The notes under the pieces: generated by a model
What the model was told of the DNA's origin: nothing
The model's database searches: none
Seen by the model: the letters and a program-made list of their open reading frames with translations, nothing else
Assembly (NCBI RefSeq): GCF_019429525.1
Contig: NZ_JAHXZL010000003.1
Span: 1 to 64,000 of the forward strand
DNA length: 64,000 bases
Source: Sphingomonas folli
Lineage (GTDB): Bacteria > Pseudomonadota > Alphaproteobacteria > Sphingomonadales > Sphingomonadaceae
Reading direction: 5' to 3'
Made by a program: the position numbers and the translations under genes
Part shown: positions 26,384 through 39,288 of the stretch, in pieces
Position numbering within the stretch: position 1 is the stretch's first letter
Layout: the number at the start of each line of letters is the position of its first letter

Positions 26384-26590
26384 TTACTTGGCCGCAGCCG
26401 CAGCGGTGCGCTGCGCCTGCAGGGTCTTGATGCGGGCGATGTCCTTGCGGACCTCGCGCACGCGGCTCGGCTTCTCGAGCTGGCTCGTCGCCGCCTGGAA
26501 GCGCAGGTTGAACTGCTCGCGCTTCAGGTTGCCCAGCGCCTCGGCGAGCTGGTCGTCGCTCTGGCCGGTGAAGTCAGTGGTATGTGCCAT
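26384..26590 (-). CDS. rpmC: 50S ribosomal protein L29
   Basis: A 68-residue L29 near the polypeptide exit tunnel. Its two-helix pattern is visible as [20 protein letters not shown] and [20 protein letters not shown]. It follows rplP with a 1-bp gap and precedes rpsQ by 13 bp. Confidence 0.96.
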   Translation of the reverse strand: MAHTTDFTGQSDDQLAEALGNLKREQFNLRFQAATSQLEKPSRVREVRKDIARIKTLQAQRTAAAAAK

Positions 26591-26591
26591 C

Positions 26592-27026
26592 TTACTCGCC
26601 TCCCAGGTGCGAGGTGTCGCCGAGCCGCGCCACGACCTTGGTCTTGATCGGCAGCTTCATCGCGGCGCGCTCGAACGCCTCCGCGGCGAGCGGCCCCTCG
26701 ACGCCGTCGAGCTCGAACAGGATCCGGCCCGGCTTGACCCGCGCGGCCCAGAACTCGGGCGAACCCTTGCCCGAGCCCATGCGGACTTCGGCGGGCTTGC
26801 TCGACACCGGCACATCCGGGAAGATGCGGATCCAGAGACGCCCCTGGCGCTTGATGTGGCGCGTGATCGCGCGGCGGGCCGCCTCGATCTGACGCGCGGT
26901 GATACGGTCCGGCTCCATCGCCTTGAGGCCATAGGAGCCGAAGTTCAGCGAGGTACCGCCCTTGGCGTCGCCGTGGATACGGCCCTTGAACGCCTTGCGG
27001 AACTTGGTGCGCTTCGGTTGCAGCAT
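26592..27026 (-). CDS. rplP: 50S ribosomal protein L16
   Basis: A 144-residue L16 near the A site. It starts [20 protein letters not shown] and contains [40 protein letters not shown] and [20 protein letters not shown]. Length is slightly over that of E. coli. It is 11 bp downstream of rpsC. Confidence 0.98.
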   Translation of the reverse strand: MLQPKRTKFRKAFKGRIHGDAKGGTSLNFGSYGLKAMEPDRITARQIEAARRAITRHIKRQGRLWIRIFPDVPVSSKPAEVRMGSGKGSPEFWAARVKPGRILFELDGVEGPLAAEAFERAAMKLPIKTKVVARLGDTSHLGGE

Positions 27027-27037
27027 TGCCTTATTCC

Positions 27038-27744
<707 letters not shown>

Positions 27745-27745
<1 letters not shown>

Positions 27746-28122
27746 TAGGCTTCTTCCTGCTCGCGCACGACGATCCGCAGCCGCGAGAACGGCTTGAGGA
27801 TGCGGGTGGACTTGCCGCGGCCGCGCGTGGCGAACCGCTTCATGGTGATCGACTTGCCGACGGACGCCTCGGCGACGACGAGCGCGTCGACGTCGAGGTT
27901 GTGGTTGTTCTCGGCGTTGGCGATGGCCGAGGCCAGCACCTTGCGCGCGTCGATCGCCATCGACTTCTTGGAGAAGGCGAGGATGTTCATCGCGTCGGCC
28001 GCCGAGCGACCGCGGATCAGCGCCGCGACCAGTCCCAGCTTCTGCGCCGAGCCGCGGATCTGCGTGCCGACCGAGAGGGCTTCCTTCTCGCCGACCTTGC
28101 GGGGGGATGCAGGCTTGCTCAT
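27745..28122 (-). CDS. rplV: 50S ribosomal protein L22
   Basis: A 125-residue L22 lining the exit tunnel. It contains [20 protein letters not shown] and the beta-hairpin tip region [20 protein letters not shown]. It starts within the rpsS stop (TGATG overlap), showing close coupling in the S10 operon. Confidence 0.97.
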
Positions 28123-28397
28123 CAGCGCTTGCCCTTCTTGTCAGCCGCGTGACCCGGGAAGAACCGGGTCGGCGCGAACTCGCCGAGCTTCATGCCGACC
28201 ATGTCCTCGTTGACCGAGACGGGCACGAACTTGCGGCCGTTGTAGACCGAGAACGTCAGACCGACGAACTGCGGCAGGATGGTGGAGCGGCGCGACCAGG
28301 TCTTGATCGGCGCGCGCCCACCGGCATCCTGCGCGGTCTCGGCCTTCTTGAGCAGGCTCAGTTCGACGAACGGGCCCTTCCAGACAGAGCGAGCCAT
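28122..28397 (-). CDS. rpsS: 30S ribosomal protein S19
   Basis: A 91-residue S19 of the 30S head, the site of RimM action. It starts [20 protein letters not shown] and carries [20 protein letters not shown] and [20 protein letters not shown]. It begins within the rplB stop codon. Confidence 0.98.
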   Translation of the reverse strand: MARSVWKGPFVELSLLKKAETAQDAGGRAPIKTWSRRSTILPQFVGLTFSVYNGRKFVPVSVNEDMVGMKLGEFAPTRFFPGHAADKKGKR

Positions 28398-29230
28398 TAC
28401 TTCTTCCTCGCGTGGCGGCTACGGATGATCATCTTGTCCGTAGACTTGTTGTGGCGGGTGCGCGCACCCTTGGTCGGCTTGCCCCACGGGGTGACCGGGT
28501 GACGGCCGCCCGAGGTCCGGCCCTCACCACCGCCGTGCGGGTGGTCGACCGGGTTCTTGGCCACGCCGCGCGTCAGCGGGCGCTTGCCCATCCAGCGCGA
28601 GCGGCCAGCCTTGCCGAGGTTCTGGTTCTGGTTGTCGGGGTTCGACACCGCACCGATCGTCGCCATGCACTCGCCGTGGATGTAGCGCTGCTCACCCGAG
28701 TTGAGGCGGACGATGACCATGCCGCGGTCGCGGCCGACGACCTGCACGTAGGTGCCGGCCGAGCGCGCGATCTGGCCGCCCTTGCCCGGCTTCATCTCCA
28801 CGTTGTGGACGATGGTGCCGACCGGGATCTGGCCCAGCTCCATGGCGTTGCCCGGCTTCACGTCGGTCTTCTTGCCCGCGATCACCTTGTCGCCCGGCGC
28901 GAGCCGCTGCGGCGCGATGATATAGGCCAGCTCCTCGTCGGGGTACTTGACCAGCGCGATGAAGGCGGTGCGGTTCGGGTCATACTCGAGCCGCTCGACG
29001 ATGCCCTCGACGTCCCACTTGCGCCGCTTGAAGTCGACGTAGCGGTAGCGCTGCTTGTGCCCGCCCGCGATACCGCGCGAGGTCACATGGCCCTTGTTGT
29101 TGCGGCCGCCGGTCTTGCGCTTGCCCTCGGTCAGCGCCTTGACGGGCTTGCCCTTGTACAGCGCCGACTTGTCGACCAGGACGAGGCCGCGCTGCGCCGG
29201 CGACGTCGGGTTATAATGCTTGAGTGCCAT
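28397..29230 (-). CDS. rplB: 50S ribosomal protein L2
   Basis: A 277-residue L2 next to the peptidyl-transferase centre. It contains [20 protein letters not shown], the RNA-binding [20 protein letters not shown], and the C-terminal [20 protein letters not shown] that carries the conserved histidine. It follows rplW by 1 bp. Confidence 0.98.
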   Translation of the reverse strand: MALKHYNPTSPAQRGLVLVDKSALYKGKPVKALTEGKRKTGGRNNKGHVTSRGIAGGHKQRYRYVDFKRRKWDVEGIVERLEYDPNRTAFIALVKYPDEELAYIIAPQRLAPGDKVIAGKKTDVKPGNAMELGQIPVGTIVHNVEMKPGKGGQIARSAGTYVQVVGRDRGMVIVRLNSGEQRYIHGECMATIGAVSNPDNQNQNLGKAGRSRWMGKRPLTRGVAKNPVDHPHGGGEGRTSGGRHPVTPWGKPTKGARTRHNKSTDKMIIRSRHARKK

Positions 29231-29231
29231 C

Positions 29232-29546
29232 TTACTTGGCCCCCTCGGTGACGTCGATCGACTGGCCCTCGCGGAGCGTCACGATCGCCTTCTTGACATC
29301 GGAGCGACGGTAGGGCGCACCCTTCCAGCGCTTCGTCTTGCCCTTCTGGACGATCGTGTTCACGCCCGTGACGCTGACGCCGAAGAGCGCCTCCACGGCC
29401 GCCTTGATCTGGGGCTTGGTCGCCTTGGTGGCGACCTTGAAGACCACCGCGTTCTGCTCGGAGAGCAGGGTCGCCTTCTCGGTGATGTGCGGCGCGACAA
29501 TCACGTCATAGTGACGGTTGTCGATCGCCTCTGCCGGCTTAGCCAT
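29232..29546 (-). CDS. rplW: 50S ribosomal protein L23
   Basis: A 104-residue L23, docking site for trigger factor and SRP at the tunnel exit. It contains [20 protein letters not shown] and [20 protein letters not shown]. It overlaps rplD by 8 bp. Confidence 0.97.
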   Translation of the reverse strand: MAKPAEAIDNRHYDVIVAPHITEKATLLSEQNAVVFKVATKATKPQIKAAVEALFGVSVTGVNTIVQKGKTKRWKGAPYRRSDVKKAIVTLREGQSIDVTEGAK

Positions 29547-30153
29547 TGAAGCGCGCCTCCAGCTTCTCGACCGCCGCGCGCGTCAGCACCAGCGTGTCTG
29601 CCTTGATGATGTCGTAGACGTTCGCGCCGACCGCCGGGAGCAGGTCCACGCCCGGCAGGTTGCGACCGGCGCGGAAGCTCTCGCCCGCCTCGCCGTCGAT
29701 CACCAGCGTGCGCTTGCCCGTGGTGAGCGTGGCGAAGTGGCCCTTGAGCTCCTTCGTCTTCTGCACCTCGAACGAGTCGAGCACGATCAGCGAGCCCGCC
29801 TTGGCATGGCTGCTGAGCGCCATCTTGAGACCGAGCGCGCGAACCTTCTTGTTCAACCCCGGGTTGAAGTCGCGGACGCGGGCGCCGTGCGCCTTACCGC
29901 CGCCGATGAACACCGGGGCGCGGCGATCGCCGTGACGGGCGACACCGCCGCCCTTCTGGCGACCGAGCTTCTTGCCCGAGCGGGCGACGTCGGCGCGCTC
30001 GCGCGTGCCGCGCGCGGTGGCGCGACGCTTCTCGAGCTGCCAGGTCACGACGCGGTGCAGGATGTCGGCACGCGGATCGAGGCCGAAGACCTCGTCGTTG
30101 AGCTCGATGTCCGCTGCGTCGGTGCCGGCGAAGGAGGAAACCTTGACCTTCAC
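29539..30153 (-). CDS. rplD: 50S ribosomal protein L4
   Basis: A 204-residue L4, which in E. coli represses the S10 operon by attenuation and translational control. The loop region [20 protein letters not shown] and [20 protein letters not shown] is typical. The start is GTG at 30153 with AAGGAGGAAA upstream, two bases past the rplC stop. An L4-responsive leader cannot be recognised upstream of rpsJ by eye. Confidence 0.97.
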   Translation of the reverse strand: MKVKVSSFAGTDAADIELNDEVFGLDPRADILHRVVTWQLEKRRATARGTRERADVARSGKKLGRQKGGGVARHGDRRAPVFIGGGKAHGARVRDFNPGLNKKVRALGLKMALSSHAKAGSLIVLDSFEVQKTKELKGHFATLTTGKRTLVIDGEAGESFRAGRNLPGVDLLPAVGANVYDIIKADTLVLTRAAVEKLEARFNG

Positions 30154-30155
30154 GT

Positions 30156-30908
30156 TCAGCCCTCCTGGCCGTCGGTCGCGGGGGCATCGGCCGACGTGTC
30201 GGCCGGCGTGTTCGCCGCGCTGTTGTTGTTGGCCGCCGACTTGATCGACGCCGGGTACGGCGCGCTCTCGTGGCGATCCTGCTTGACCGCGTCCTTGACG
30301 AACAGCCAGCCGCCCTTCGAGCCGGGCACCGAGCCCTTCACGAAGATCAGGCCGCGCTCGACGTCGGTGCCGACGATCTCGAGGTTCTGCTGGGTGCGGT
30401 TCTTGTCACCCATGTGGCCCGCCATCTTCTTGTTCTTGAAGACGCGGCCGGGATCCTGGCGGTTACCGGTCGAACCGTGCGAGCGGTGCGACACCGACAC
30501 GCCGTGGGTCGCGCGCAGACCGCCGAAGTTCCAGCGCTTCATCGCGCCGGCGAAACCCTTGCCCTGGGTGCGGCCCTGGATGTCGACCAGCTGGCCGGCG
30601 ACATAATGGTCCGCGGCGAGCTCGGCGCCGACGTCGAGGAGATTGTCCTCGGTCACGCGAAACTCGTGCACCACCGCCTTGGGCTCCACCTCGGCCTTGC
30701 CGAAATGGCCGCGCTGCGGCTTGGCGACGTTCTTGCTCTTGGCGACACCTGCGCCGAGCTGGACGGCGGTGTAGCCGTCACGGTCCTTCTCGCGACGGGC
30801 GACGACCTGAAGCGCCTCGATCTGCAGGACGGTGACCGGCACGTGGCGGCCGTCGTCCTGGAACAGGCGGGTCATCCCCATTTTCTTCGCGATCACGCCA
30901 GTACGCAT
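30156..30908 (-). CDS. rplC: 50S ribosomal protein L3
   Basis: A 250-residue L3. It starts [20 protein letters not shown] and has the conserved [15 protein letters not shown] and the block around [18 protein letters not shown], where the glutamine is the PrmB methylation site in E. coli. An Asn/Ala/Asp-rich tail of about 35 residues is extra. ATG 30908 is the family start; farther upstream is non-coding. Confidence 0.97.
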   Translation of the reverse strand: MRTGVIAKKMGMTRLFQDDGRHVPVTVLQIEALQVVARREKDRDGYTAVQLGAGVAKSKNVAKPQRGHFGKAEVEPKAVVHEFRVTEDNLLDVGAELAADHYVAGQLVDIQGRTQGKGFAGAMKRWNFGGLRATHGVSVSHRSHGSTGNRQDPGRVFKNKKMAGHMGDKNRTQQNLEIVGTDVERGLIFVKGSVPGSKGGWLFVKDAVKQDRHESAPYPASIKSAANNNSAANTPADTSADAPATDGQEG

Positions 30909-31306
30909 GATCCGTTGCTCCTTGACAGAGGCACCGCGAGGCCCATCCCCACAGTGCTTGTGACCCGTGCCTGGCGGCGCGGATCGGTCAGCCCGGAATG
31001 TGCGAAGCGTGCCCCCGTCCCGGGCTGGCGCCTCCCCGAGGGGAAGCAGACGGGAGACGCTGACCCGGCCACCCGAGAGCGGCCGGCGGTATCTCTGTCC
31101 TGTCGTCATGCCGGCGGCTGCCGGCACCTCCTGGTGAGGGATGGTCGCGAACGCGCCACCCTCCCCTTCAAGACCCCGACCGAGATCGGGATGACGCGGG
31201 AGGGATGACTCACCTCCCGCGAGAAGAGGCGCGCTTACGCCAAGCTGTTGACGCCGTCAACAGGGGCCCCGACCTTCGCCGGGGCCAAAGGCGCGCCGGC
31301 CTGACG
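30909..31306. other. 398-bp gap between rpsJ and rplC with palindromic elements
   Basis: These genes usually lie tens of bases apart. The gap holds, on the minus strand after rpsJ, a stem GGCCCCG/CGGGGCC (31265-31286), a perfect 9-bp dyad CTGTTGACG-C-CGTCAACAG (31245-31263), and the dispersed element at 31105-31200. No gene is evident on either strand. A second promoter for rplC onward is possible, but I see no clear boxes. Confidence 0.6.
31105..31200. repeat. dispersed TCATCCC-type palindromic element inside the S10 operon
   Basis: The arms CGTCATGCCGGCGG and CCGAGATCGGGATGACGC, with inner CACCTCCTGGTGAGGG, resemble the elements at 9235, 12354 and 18467. It lies between rpsJ and rplC within what is normally one uninterrupted transcript. 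Confidence 0.55.
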
Positions 31307-31615
31307 TCAGGCCAGCTTGATCTCGACGTCGACACCGGCGGCGAGGTCGAGCTTCATCAGCGCGTCCACCGTCTGCGGGGTCGGCTGAACGATGTCGAGC
31401 ATGCGCTTGTAGGTGCGGACCTCGAACTGCTCGCGCGACTTCTTGTCGATGTGCGGCCCGCGGTTGACCGTGAACTTCTCGATGCGCGTCGGCAGCGGGA
31501 TGGGGCCACGGATGAGCGCGCCGGTGCGGCGCGCGGTGTCGGCGATGTCGCCGGTCGCCTGATCGAGCACGCGATGATCGAACGCCTTGAGGCGAATGCG
31601 GATGTTGCTGTCCAT
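31307..31615 (-). CDS. rpsJ: 30S ribosomal protein S10
   Basis: A 102-residue S10, also the NusB partner in antitermination. It contains [40 protein letters not shown] and [23 protein letters not shown] 31615 is the family start. It has its own promoter-like sequence between it and tuf. Confidence 0.98.
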   Translation of the reverse strand: MDSNIRIRLKAFDHRVLDQATGDIADTARRTGALIRGPIPLPTRIEKFTVNRGPHIDKKSREQFEVRTYKRMLDIVQPTPQTVDALMKLDLAAGVDVEIKLA

Positions 31616-31679
31616 GATCCCTACCAATGCGAAAGAGCGGGGCACTTCCTCCCCCGTCACTCCGGCCGAGACCGAAGCC

Positions 31680-31707
31680 CTGCTACGCTAGCGTCACGCT
31701 GCCACAA
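31680..31707 (-). promoter_or_regulatory. candidate S10 operon promoter
   Basis: On the minus strand TTGTGG, a 16-nt spacer and TAGCAG lie 65-92 bp upstream of the rpsJ start and downstream of the tuf terminator. The fit is moderate; position supports it. Confidence 0.5.
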
Positions 31708-31796
31708 GACCCCGGCCGAGACCGGGCCGACGGGACGAGAGCACCTCTTGCTGTTCTCGAACCCAAAGCGAAGGCGCGGCCATAACCGCGCTCCCA

Positions 31797-31839
31797 TTAA
31801 AAGGCAACCGCCCGACGCACCTTTCGGCGCATCGGGCGG
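31797..31839 (-). terminator. intrinsic terminator after tuf
   Basis: On the minus strand CCGCCCGATGCGCC and GGTGCGTCGGGCGG pair over 14 bp around a GAAA tetraloop, followed by TTGCCTTTTAA. A second stem, GGGCCGG/CCGGCCC (31852-31869), lies between it and the tuf stop. Together they should end most tuf transcripts. Confidence 0.85.
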
Positions 31840-31877
31840 AACCTTCGTGTCGGGCCGGCGGACCGGCCCGGTACGGC

Positions 31878-33074
<1,197 letters not shown>

Positions 33075-33133
33075 TGTTTCCCTACCTTCTGATTTCCACT
33101 GGAGCCGCACTCAGGACTCGCCGTGAAGGCGGC

Positions 33134-33162
33134 CCCATAGCGGCTCAATTCGCGTTGCGCAA
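33134..33162 (-). promoter_or_regulatory. candidate tuf promoter
   Basis: On the minus strand TTGCGC, a 17-nt spacer and TATGGG lie 60-88 bp upstream of the tuf ATG, in the gap after fusA. Confidence 0.6.
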
Positions 33163-33212
33163 ATCCCTAGCCCCTTGAGGGACCGGGGCGGCGTTCCGGT
33201 TCGCGGCGTGCC

Positions 33213-33234
33213 GGGGCGAGGTCACCCTCGCCCC
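33213..33234 (-). terminator. stem-loop after fusA
   Basis: GGGGCGAGG and CCTCGCCCC form a 9-bp perfect stem with a 4-nt loop, 8 bp past the fusA stop. There is no T-run on either side, so termination is uncertain; it may stabilise the 3' end of the str mRNA. Confidence 0.45.
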
Positions 33235-33241
33235 GCGCGCC

Positions 33242-35335
<2,094 letters not shown>

Positions 35336-35380
35336 GACAGGTGGTCCTTCGGACTTGGGTGATACGGGCGGGCGGCTGGA

Positions 35381-35638
35381 TCAGCCGGTCAGGAGTTTGG
35401 CCAGCGCAGCGCCGGCGCCCACAAGCGCGCCGCCCGCCACCAGACCCTGGATGAGAAGCAACCACGGCGAGATCATCCGATCACGCTCCAGCTTCAGACT
35501 TTCCGCCAGAAGCTTATACTCTTCCGCGGTCAGCTTGGCAGCCTCAGCCATAAGCTTCCGCGTCTCGGCTTCCAGTCGCGCCGAGTCGCGGTTGAGGCGG
35601 CGAATGTCGTCGTCCGAAGTATCCGGTACCGTCGCCAT
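35381..35638 (-). CDS. unknown 85-residue heptad-repeat, single-span membrane protein in the str operon
   Basis: I do not recognise a named family. Residues 8-54 are highly charged and contain four successive seven-residue units ([21 protein letters not shown], then KLERDR), predicting a coiled coil. Residues 57-83 ([20 protein letters not shown] and on) form one transmembrane helix. The ATG at 35638 has a strong Shine-Dalgarno (GGAGG, six bases upstream). It sits 30 bp after rpsG and 45 bp before fusA, so it should be cotranscribed with them. Codons such as GCT, GAA and CTT are more frequent than in its neighbours, hinting at later insertion. Confidence 0.85.
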   Translation of the reverse strand: MATVPDTSDDDIRRLNRDSARLEAETRKLMAEAAKLTAEEYKLLAESLKLERDRMISPWLLLIQGLVAGGALVGAGAALAKLLTG

Positions 35639-35668
35639 TCACCGCCTCCTCAACGCCTATATAAGCGC

Positions 35669-36139
35669 TTACCAGCGATAATGCGAGAAGGCGCGGTTCG
35701 CCTCCGCCATGCGGTGCGTGTCCTCGCGCTTCTTCACCGCGTTGCCGCGGTTGTTCGCCGCGTCGAGCAGCTCGCCCGAGAGGCGCGCCGACATGGTGTT
35801 CTCGCTGCGGCCGCGCGCCGCGGTGATCAGCCATCGGATCGCCAGCGCCTGGGCGCGCTCCGGACGGACCTCCACCGGCACCTGGTAGGTCGCGCCGCCG
35901 ACGCGGCGGCTGCGGACCTCGATGCCCGGCTTGATGTTGTTCAGCGCGTCATGGAACACGCCGATCGGCTCGCGCTTGGCGCGGGTCTCGACGGTCTCCA
36001 TCGCCGAATAGACGATGCCCTCCGCGACCGACTTCTTACCGTCGTACATCACGGAGTTCATGAACTTGGAGAGAACCTCATCCCCGTACACGGGATCAGG
36101 CAGGATTTCCCGCTTCTCGGGACGACGACGACGCGCCAT
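35669..36139 (-). CDS. rpsG: 30S ribosomal protein S7
   Basis: A 156-residue S7, the primary assembly protein of the 30S head. It starts [20 protein letters not shown] and contains [20 protein letters not shown] and [20 protein letters not shown]. It follows rpsL by 92 bp and precedes the unknown small gene. Confidence 0.98.
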   Translation of the reverse strand: MARRRRPEKREILPDPVYGDEVLSKFMNSVMYDGKKSVAEGIVYSAMETVETRAKREPIGVFHDALNNIKPGIEVRSRRVGGATYQVPVEVRPERAQALAIRWLITAARGRSENTMSARLSGELLDAANNRGNAVKKREDTHRMAEANRAFSHYRW

Positions 36140-36231
36140 GTGAATTTCCTTCTTAGATCAACCGAGCCGCGTGCGGCTCCGGGTTCCGGCCTGCGCCGAG
36201 CTGACGTCCGGGCGGCCTGGCCGCCCGCCGG

Positions 36232-36603
36232 TCACTTCGGCCGCTTGGCGCCGTACTTCGAGCGCGACTGGCGACGGTCCTTGACGCCCTGTGTGTCGAG
36301 CACGCCGCGCAGCACGTGATAACGCACGCCCGGGAGGTCGCGCACACGGCCGCCGCGGATCAGCACCACCGAGTGCTCCTGCAGATTGTGGCCCTCGCCC
36401 GGGATGTAGCTGATGACCTCGCGCTGGTTGGTCAGGCGGACCTTGGCCACCTTGCGCAGCGCCGAGTTCGGCTTCTTCGGGGTCGTGGTGTAGACACGGG
36501 TGCAGACGCCGCGCTTCTGCGGGTTCTGCTCCATCGCAGGGACCTTGGACTTGGCCTTCTGCGGCTCGCGGCCCTTGCGGACCAGCTGGTTGATCGTCGG
36601 CAT
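36232..36603 (-). CDS. rpsL: 30S ribosomal protein S12
   Basis: A 123-residue S12 in the decoding centre. It starts [20 protein letters not shown] and contains [20 protein letters not shown] with the usual Lys at the streptomycin-resistance position, and [19 protein letters not shown]. It is the first gene of the str operon, with a promoter about 165 bp upstream. Confidence 0.98.
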   Translation of the reverse strand: MPTINQLVRKGREPQKAKSKVPAMEQNPQKRGVCTRVYTTTPKKPNSALRKVAKVRLTNQREVISYIPGEGHNLQEHSVVLIRGGRVRDLPGVRYHVLRGVLDTQGVKDRRQSRSKYGAKRPK

Positions 36604-36765
36604 GAAGCCTTCACCTTATCTGGAGGTTACTTTGCTGGAGCCCTGACAAGACTTGGAATACGAAAAGGACCGTGCGGCAGCCGATATCGGCGGCCTCAGG
36701 CCCTTGATGCATCCAGCAATGTTCAAGCTGCCGGGCAGAAGTCGCCTCCCACCCGAACGGAGGCG

Positions 36766-36794
36766 CCTATACGCGCGCTCGGTGCGCCGGTCAA
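36766..36794 (-). promoter_or_regulatory. str operon promoter
   Basis: On the minus strand TTGACC, a 17-nt spacer and TATAGG form a near-consensus promoter. Transcription would start near 36759, giving a leader of about 155 nt before rpsL. Nothing else was found in the gap 36604-36902. Confidence 0.72.
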
Positions 36795-36902
36795 TCGCCC
36801 GCCGTCCCGCTCACGTGAGCGGTCGTGCCGCCGTTGCCCGGTGCGTAATGGCCGTCACGTCGCTCCCCTCGCGCGGCGAAGGCGCGGGGAGAGCGAAGGA
36901 TC

Positions 36903-38186
36903 TCATTTCACCTCGACGCCGCCCTTCACCACCGCCACCGGATGCTCGAGCACGGTGACGTCGCGCAGCGGGTCGCCGCGCACCGCGACCATGTCGCCGT
37001 AGCGCCCCACCGCGATCGCGCCCACGTCGCCCTCGCGGCCCAGCGCGCGCGCGGCGCTGGTGGTGGCGGCGCGGATCGCGTCGAGCGGGGTCATGCCCCA
37101 TTGCACCATCTTGGCGAACTGCCTGGCATTGTCACCGTGCGGGTAGACGCCGGCGTCGGTGCCGAAGGTCATCGGCACCCCCATGCGGAAGGCGCGCTGG
37201 AAGGTCTGCCGCTGCTTGAGGCCGATCACTCGCTCCTTGTCGAGGCTCTCCTGCTCGGTACCGTTCTTGGTACCCGTCGCCAGGATATAATCGTCGTTGT
37301 AGATATCCATGTCGAACCAGGTCTTGTGCTCGATCGCGAGCTTCATCGCCTCGTCCGAGGCGAGGCTGACATGCTCGATCGTGTCGACGCCGGCGCGGAT
37401 CGCGGCCTTGATCCCCTCGTCGCCGTGCGCGTGCGCCGCCACCTTCAGGTGGAGCATGTGCGCCTCGTCGGCGATCGCGCGCATCTCCTCCTCGCTGAGC
37501 TGCTGCCCACCGACCGAGTCGCCCAGCGAGAAGACACCGCCGGTGGCGCAGATCTTGATCACCTCGGCGCCGTATTTGTGCAGCCAGCGCACCTTGGCGC
37601 GCGCCTCGTCGGGCGAGTTGATCACCGACGGCAGCTTCTTGTCGAGCGACGGCGGCAGCGCGTTGTCGTCGCAATGCCCGCCGGTCGCGCCGATGGCATA
37701 GCCCGCGGGCACGATCCGCGGGCCGATCACCCAGCCGCCATCGATCGCTTCCTTGAGCCCGATGTCCTGGAAGTCGGCGGCGCCGACGTTGCGCACCGTG
37801 GTGAAGCCCGCGCGCAGCGTCTTGGCGGCGTTGGCGACGCCCACCGCCCCCCAGAAGCTGTCGGTGTATTTCAGCGTCTGATAGCCGGCGATCTCCGCCA
37901 GGCTGGTGAGATGGACGTGCATGTCGATCAGGCCGGGGACGAGCGTGACGTCGCCGAGGTCGACTCGGCGCGCGCCCGCGGGGATCGCGGGGCGGCTCGC
38001 CCCACCAGCGGCGACCGCGGCGATGCGCCCGTCGGTGACGACGATCACCGGGTCGGCCACGATCGCGCCCTTGTCGACGTCGAGCATCCGCGCGGCGGTG
38101 ACGACCACGCTCTCGGCCGCGGCGGGCGCGGCGCAGGCGAGCGCGACGAGCGCCGCGGCGGCGCGCGGCAGGGCGGTCAGTCTCAT
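36903..38186 (-). CDS. exported amidohydrolase family protein
   Basis: A 427-residue metal-dependent hydrolase. A Sec signal peptide (residues 1-24, ending AAPAAAES) precedes the amidohydrolase barrel. Metal ligands are visible as LVPGLIDMHVHLTS (HxH), the histidines of VAAHAHGDEGI and TIEHVSL, and Asp in FGTDAGVYPHGDN; a Lys in VRWLHKYGAEVIKICATGG may be the carboxylated bridge. It groups with imidazolonepropionase-like / Xaa-Pro dipeptidase-type secreted amidohydrolases common in sphingomonads. The substrate is probably a peptide or cyclic amide but is not proven. It ends the window's run of minus-strand translation genes and appears monocistronic. Confidence 0.9.
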   Translation of the reverse strand: MRLTALPRAAAALVALACAAPAAAESVVVTAARMLDVDKGAIVADPVIVVTDGRIAAVAAGGASRPAIPAGARRVDLGDVTLVPGLIDMHVHLTSLAEIAGYQTLKYTDSFWGAVGVANAAKTLRAGFTTVRNVGAADFQDIGLKEAIDGGWVIGPRIVPAGYAIGATGGHCDDNALPPSLDKKLPSVINSPDEARAKVRWLHKYGAEVIKICATGGVFSLGDSVGGQQLSEEEMRAIADEAHMLHLKVAAHAHGDEGIKAAIRAGVDTIEHVSLASDEAMKLAIEHKTWFDMDIYNDDYILATGTKNGTEQESLDKERVIGLKQRQTFQRAFRMGVPMTFGTDAGVYPHGDNARQFAKMVQWGMTPLDAIRAATTSAARALGREGDVGAIAVGRYGDMVAVRGDPLRDVTVLEHPVAVVKGGVEVK

Positions 38187-38264
38187 AGGTACTTCCCCTT
38201 GTTTCCCGGCACGATGGCCGAGTTGCGGCGGGGAGGGAAGAGGCGCGAGTCGGGAGCGCCGCGC

Positions 38265-39152
38265 TCAGTCGCGCAGCCGCTCGCTCAGGAAAGCGATCAG
38301 CGCCTCGACGCGCGCCGGACGCAGCGCGCTCGGCGGGGTGAGCAGATGTAGCCCGATCGGCGCCGGCGCCCAGTCCGGCATGATCTCGACCACGCGACCC
38401 GCCGCGATCCCGGCGCCGACGATGAAGCCCGGCAGCCGCGCGATCCCCAGACCGGCCTCCAGCGCGGGCACCAACGCGTCACCGCTGTTGGCGGCGAGCG
38501 GCCCCTGCGCCTTGACCGACACCTCGCCACCGTCGCGCGCGCGGAAGCGCCACGGACCGGTGAGGTTGGTATAGCCGAGCAGGCGGTGCTCGGCGAGCTG
38601 CGAGGGGTGGGTCGGCGTGCCGTGCGCCGCCAGGTAGGAGGGCGCGGCCACGAGATGGGCGGTGATCGTGCACAGCCGTCGCGCGCGCAGCGAGCTGTCC
38701 GGCAGGTCGGCGATCCGCAGCGCGACGTCGAACCCCTCCGCGACGATGTCGACGCGCGAGTCGGCGAGGTGGAGCTCGATCTCGATCGCGGGATGCGCCG
38801 CCAGGAAGTCGGCGACGAGCGGCGCGACGTGCTTGAGGCCGAAGCTCATCGGCGCCGCGAGCCGCACCCGCCCCGCGGGAGACGAGGCGCCGTCGCGCGC
38901 GGCCTCCTCGGCGGCCTGCGCCTCCGCCACGATCCGCGCGGCACGGTCGGCGAGCGGCCGGCCCGCCTCGGTCAGCGCGAGCCGGCGCGACGTGCGATGG
39001 AACAGAGACAGCTGCAGCTGCGCTTCCAGCCGCGACACCCCCTTGGAGACCGTCGCCTTGCTCAGCCCGATCGCGTCCGCCGCCGCGCTGAACGAGCGAT
39101 GCTCGGCCACCGCCGCGAAGATCGCCCATGCCTCGAGATCGGGGAGCCGCAT
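38265..39152 (-). CDS. LysR family transcriptional regulator
   Basis: A 295-residue LysR regulator. The winged helix-turn-helix is at residues 4-62 (WAIFAAVAEHRSFSAAADAI, GLSKATVSKGVSRLEAQL, LFHRTSRRLALTEAG), followed by the two-lobed effector domain. It belongs to the subgroup resembling CrgA/DmlR-type regulators. ATG 39152 starts directly before the conserved domain. It is divergent from wrbA and probably controls it; the perfect dyad at 39172-39186 is a likely site. Confidence 0.93.
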   Translation of the reverse strand: MRLPDLEAWAIFAAVAEHRSFSAAADAIGLSKATVSKGVSRLEAQLQLSLFHRTSRRLALTEAGRPLADRAARIVAEAQAAEEAARDGASSPAGRVRLAAPMSFGLKHVAPLVADFLAAHPAIEIELHLADSRVDIVAEGFDVALRIADLPDSSLRARRLCTITAHLVAAPSYLAAHGTPTHPSQLAEHRLLGYTNLTGPWRFRARDGGEVSVKAQGPLAANSGDALVPALEAGLGIARLPGFIVGAGIAAGRVVEIMPDWAPAPIGLHLLTPPSALRPARVEALIAFLSERLRD

Positions 39153-39171
39153 CCTCTCCGGCCTAGAGGCC

Positions 39172-39186
39172 GAAACGATCCGTTTC
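39172..39186. promoter_or_regulatory. candidate LysR-type operator between the lysR-type gene and wrbA
   Basis: GAAACG-ATC-CGTTTC is a perfect 15-bp dyad, 20 bp upstream of the regulator start and about 100 bp upstream of wrbA. LysR proteins typically bind such short dyads in the divergent intergenic region they regulate. Confidence 0.55.
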
Positions 39187-39288
39187 AATCGTGCGCGTTC
39201 CACCGGGGCGGTCGCTTACTTAGGTTGACCGCGTCCGAGCGCGTCGGCGGCGCGTCCCCTCCCCTAGCCTGAACCAGGAGCCACTCAC

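Noticed and set aside
30909..31127. N-terminal extension of L3 by 73 residues
   Set aside because: The added sequence is atypical and lies over a non-coding gap; the ATG at 30908 begins the conserved L3 terminus with a nearby ribosome-binding site.
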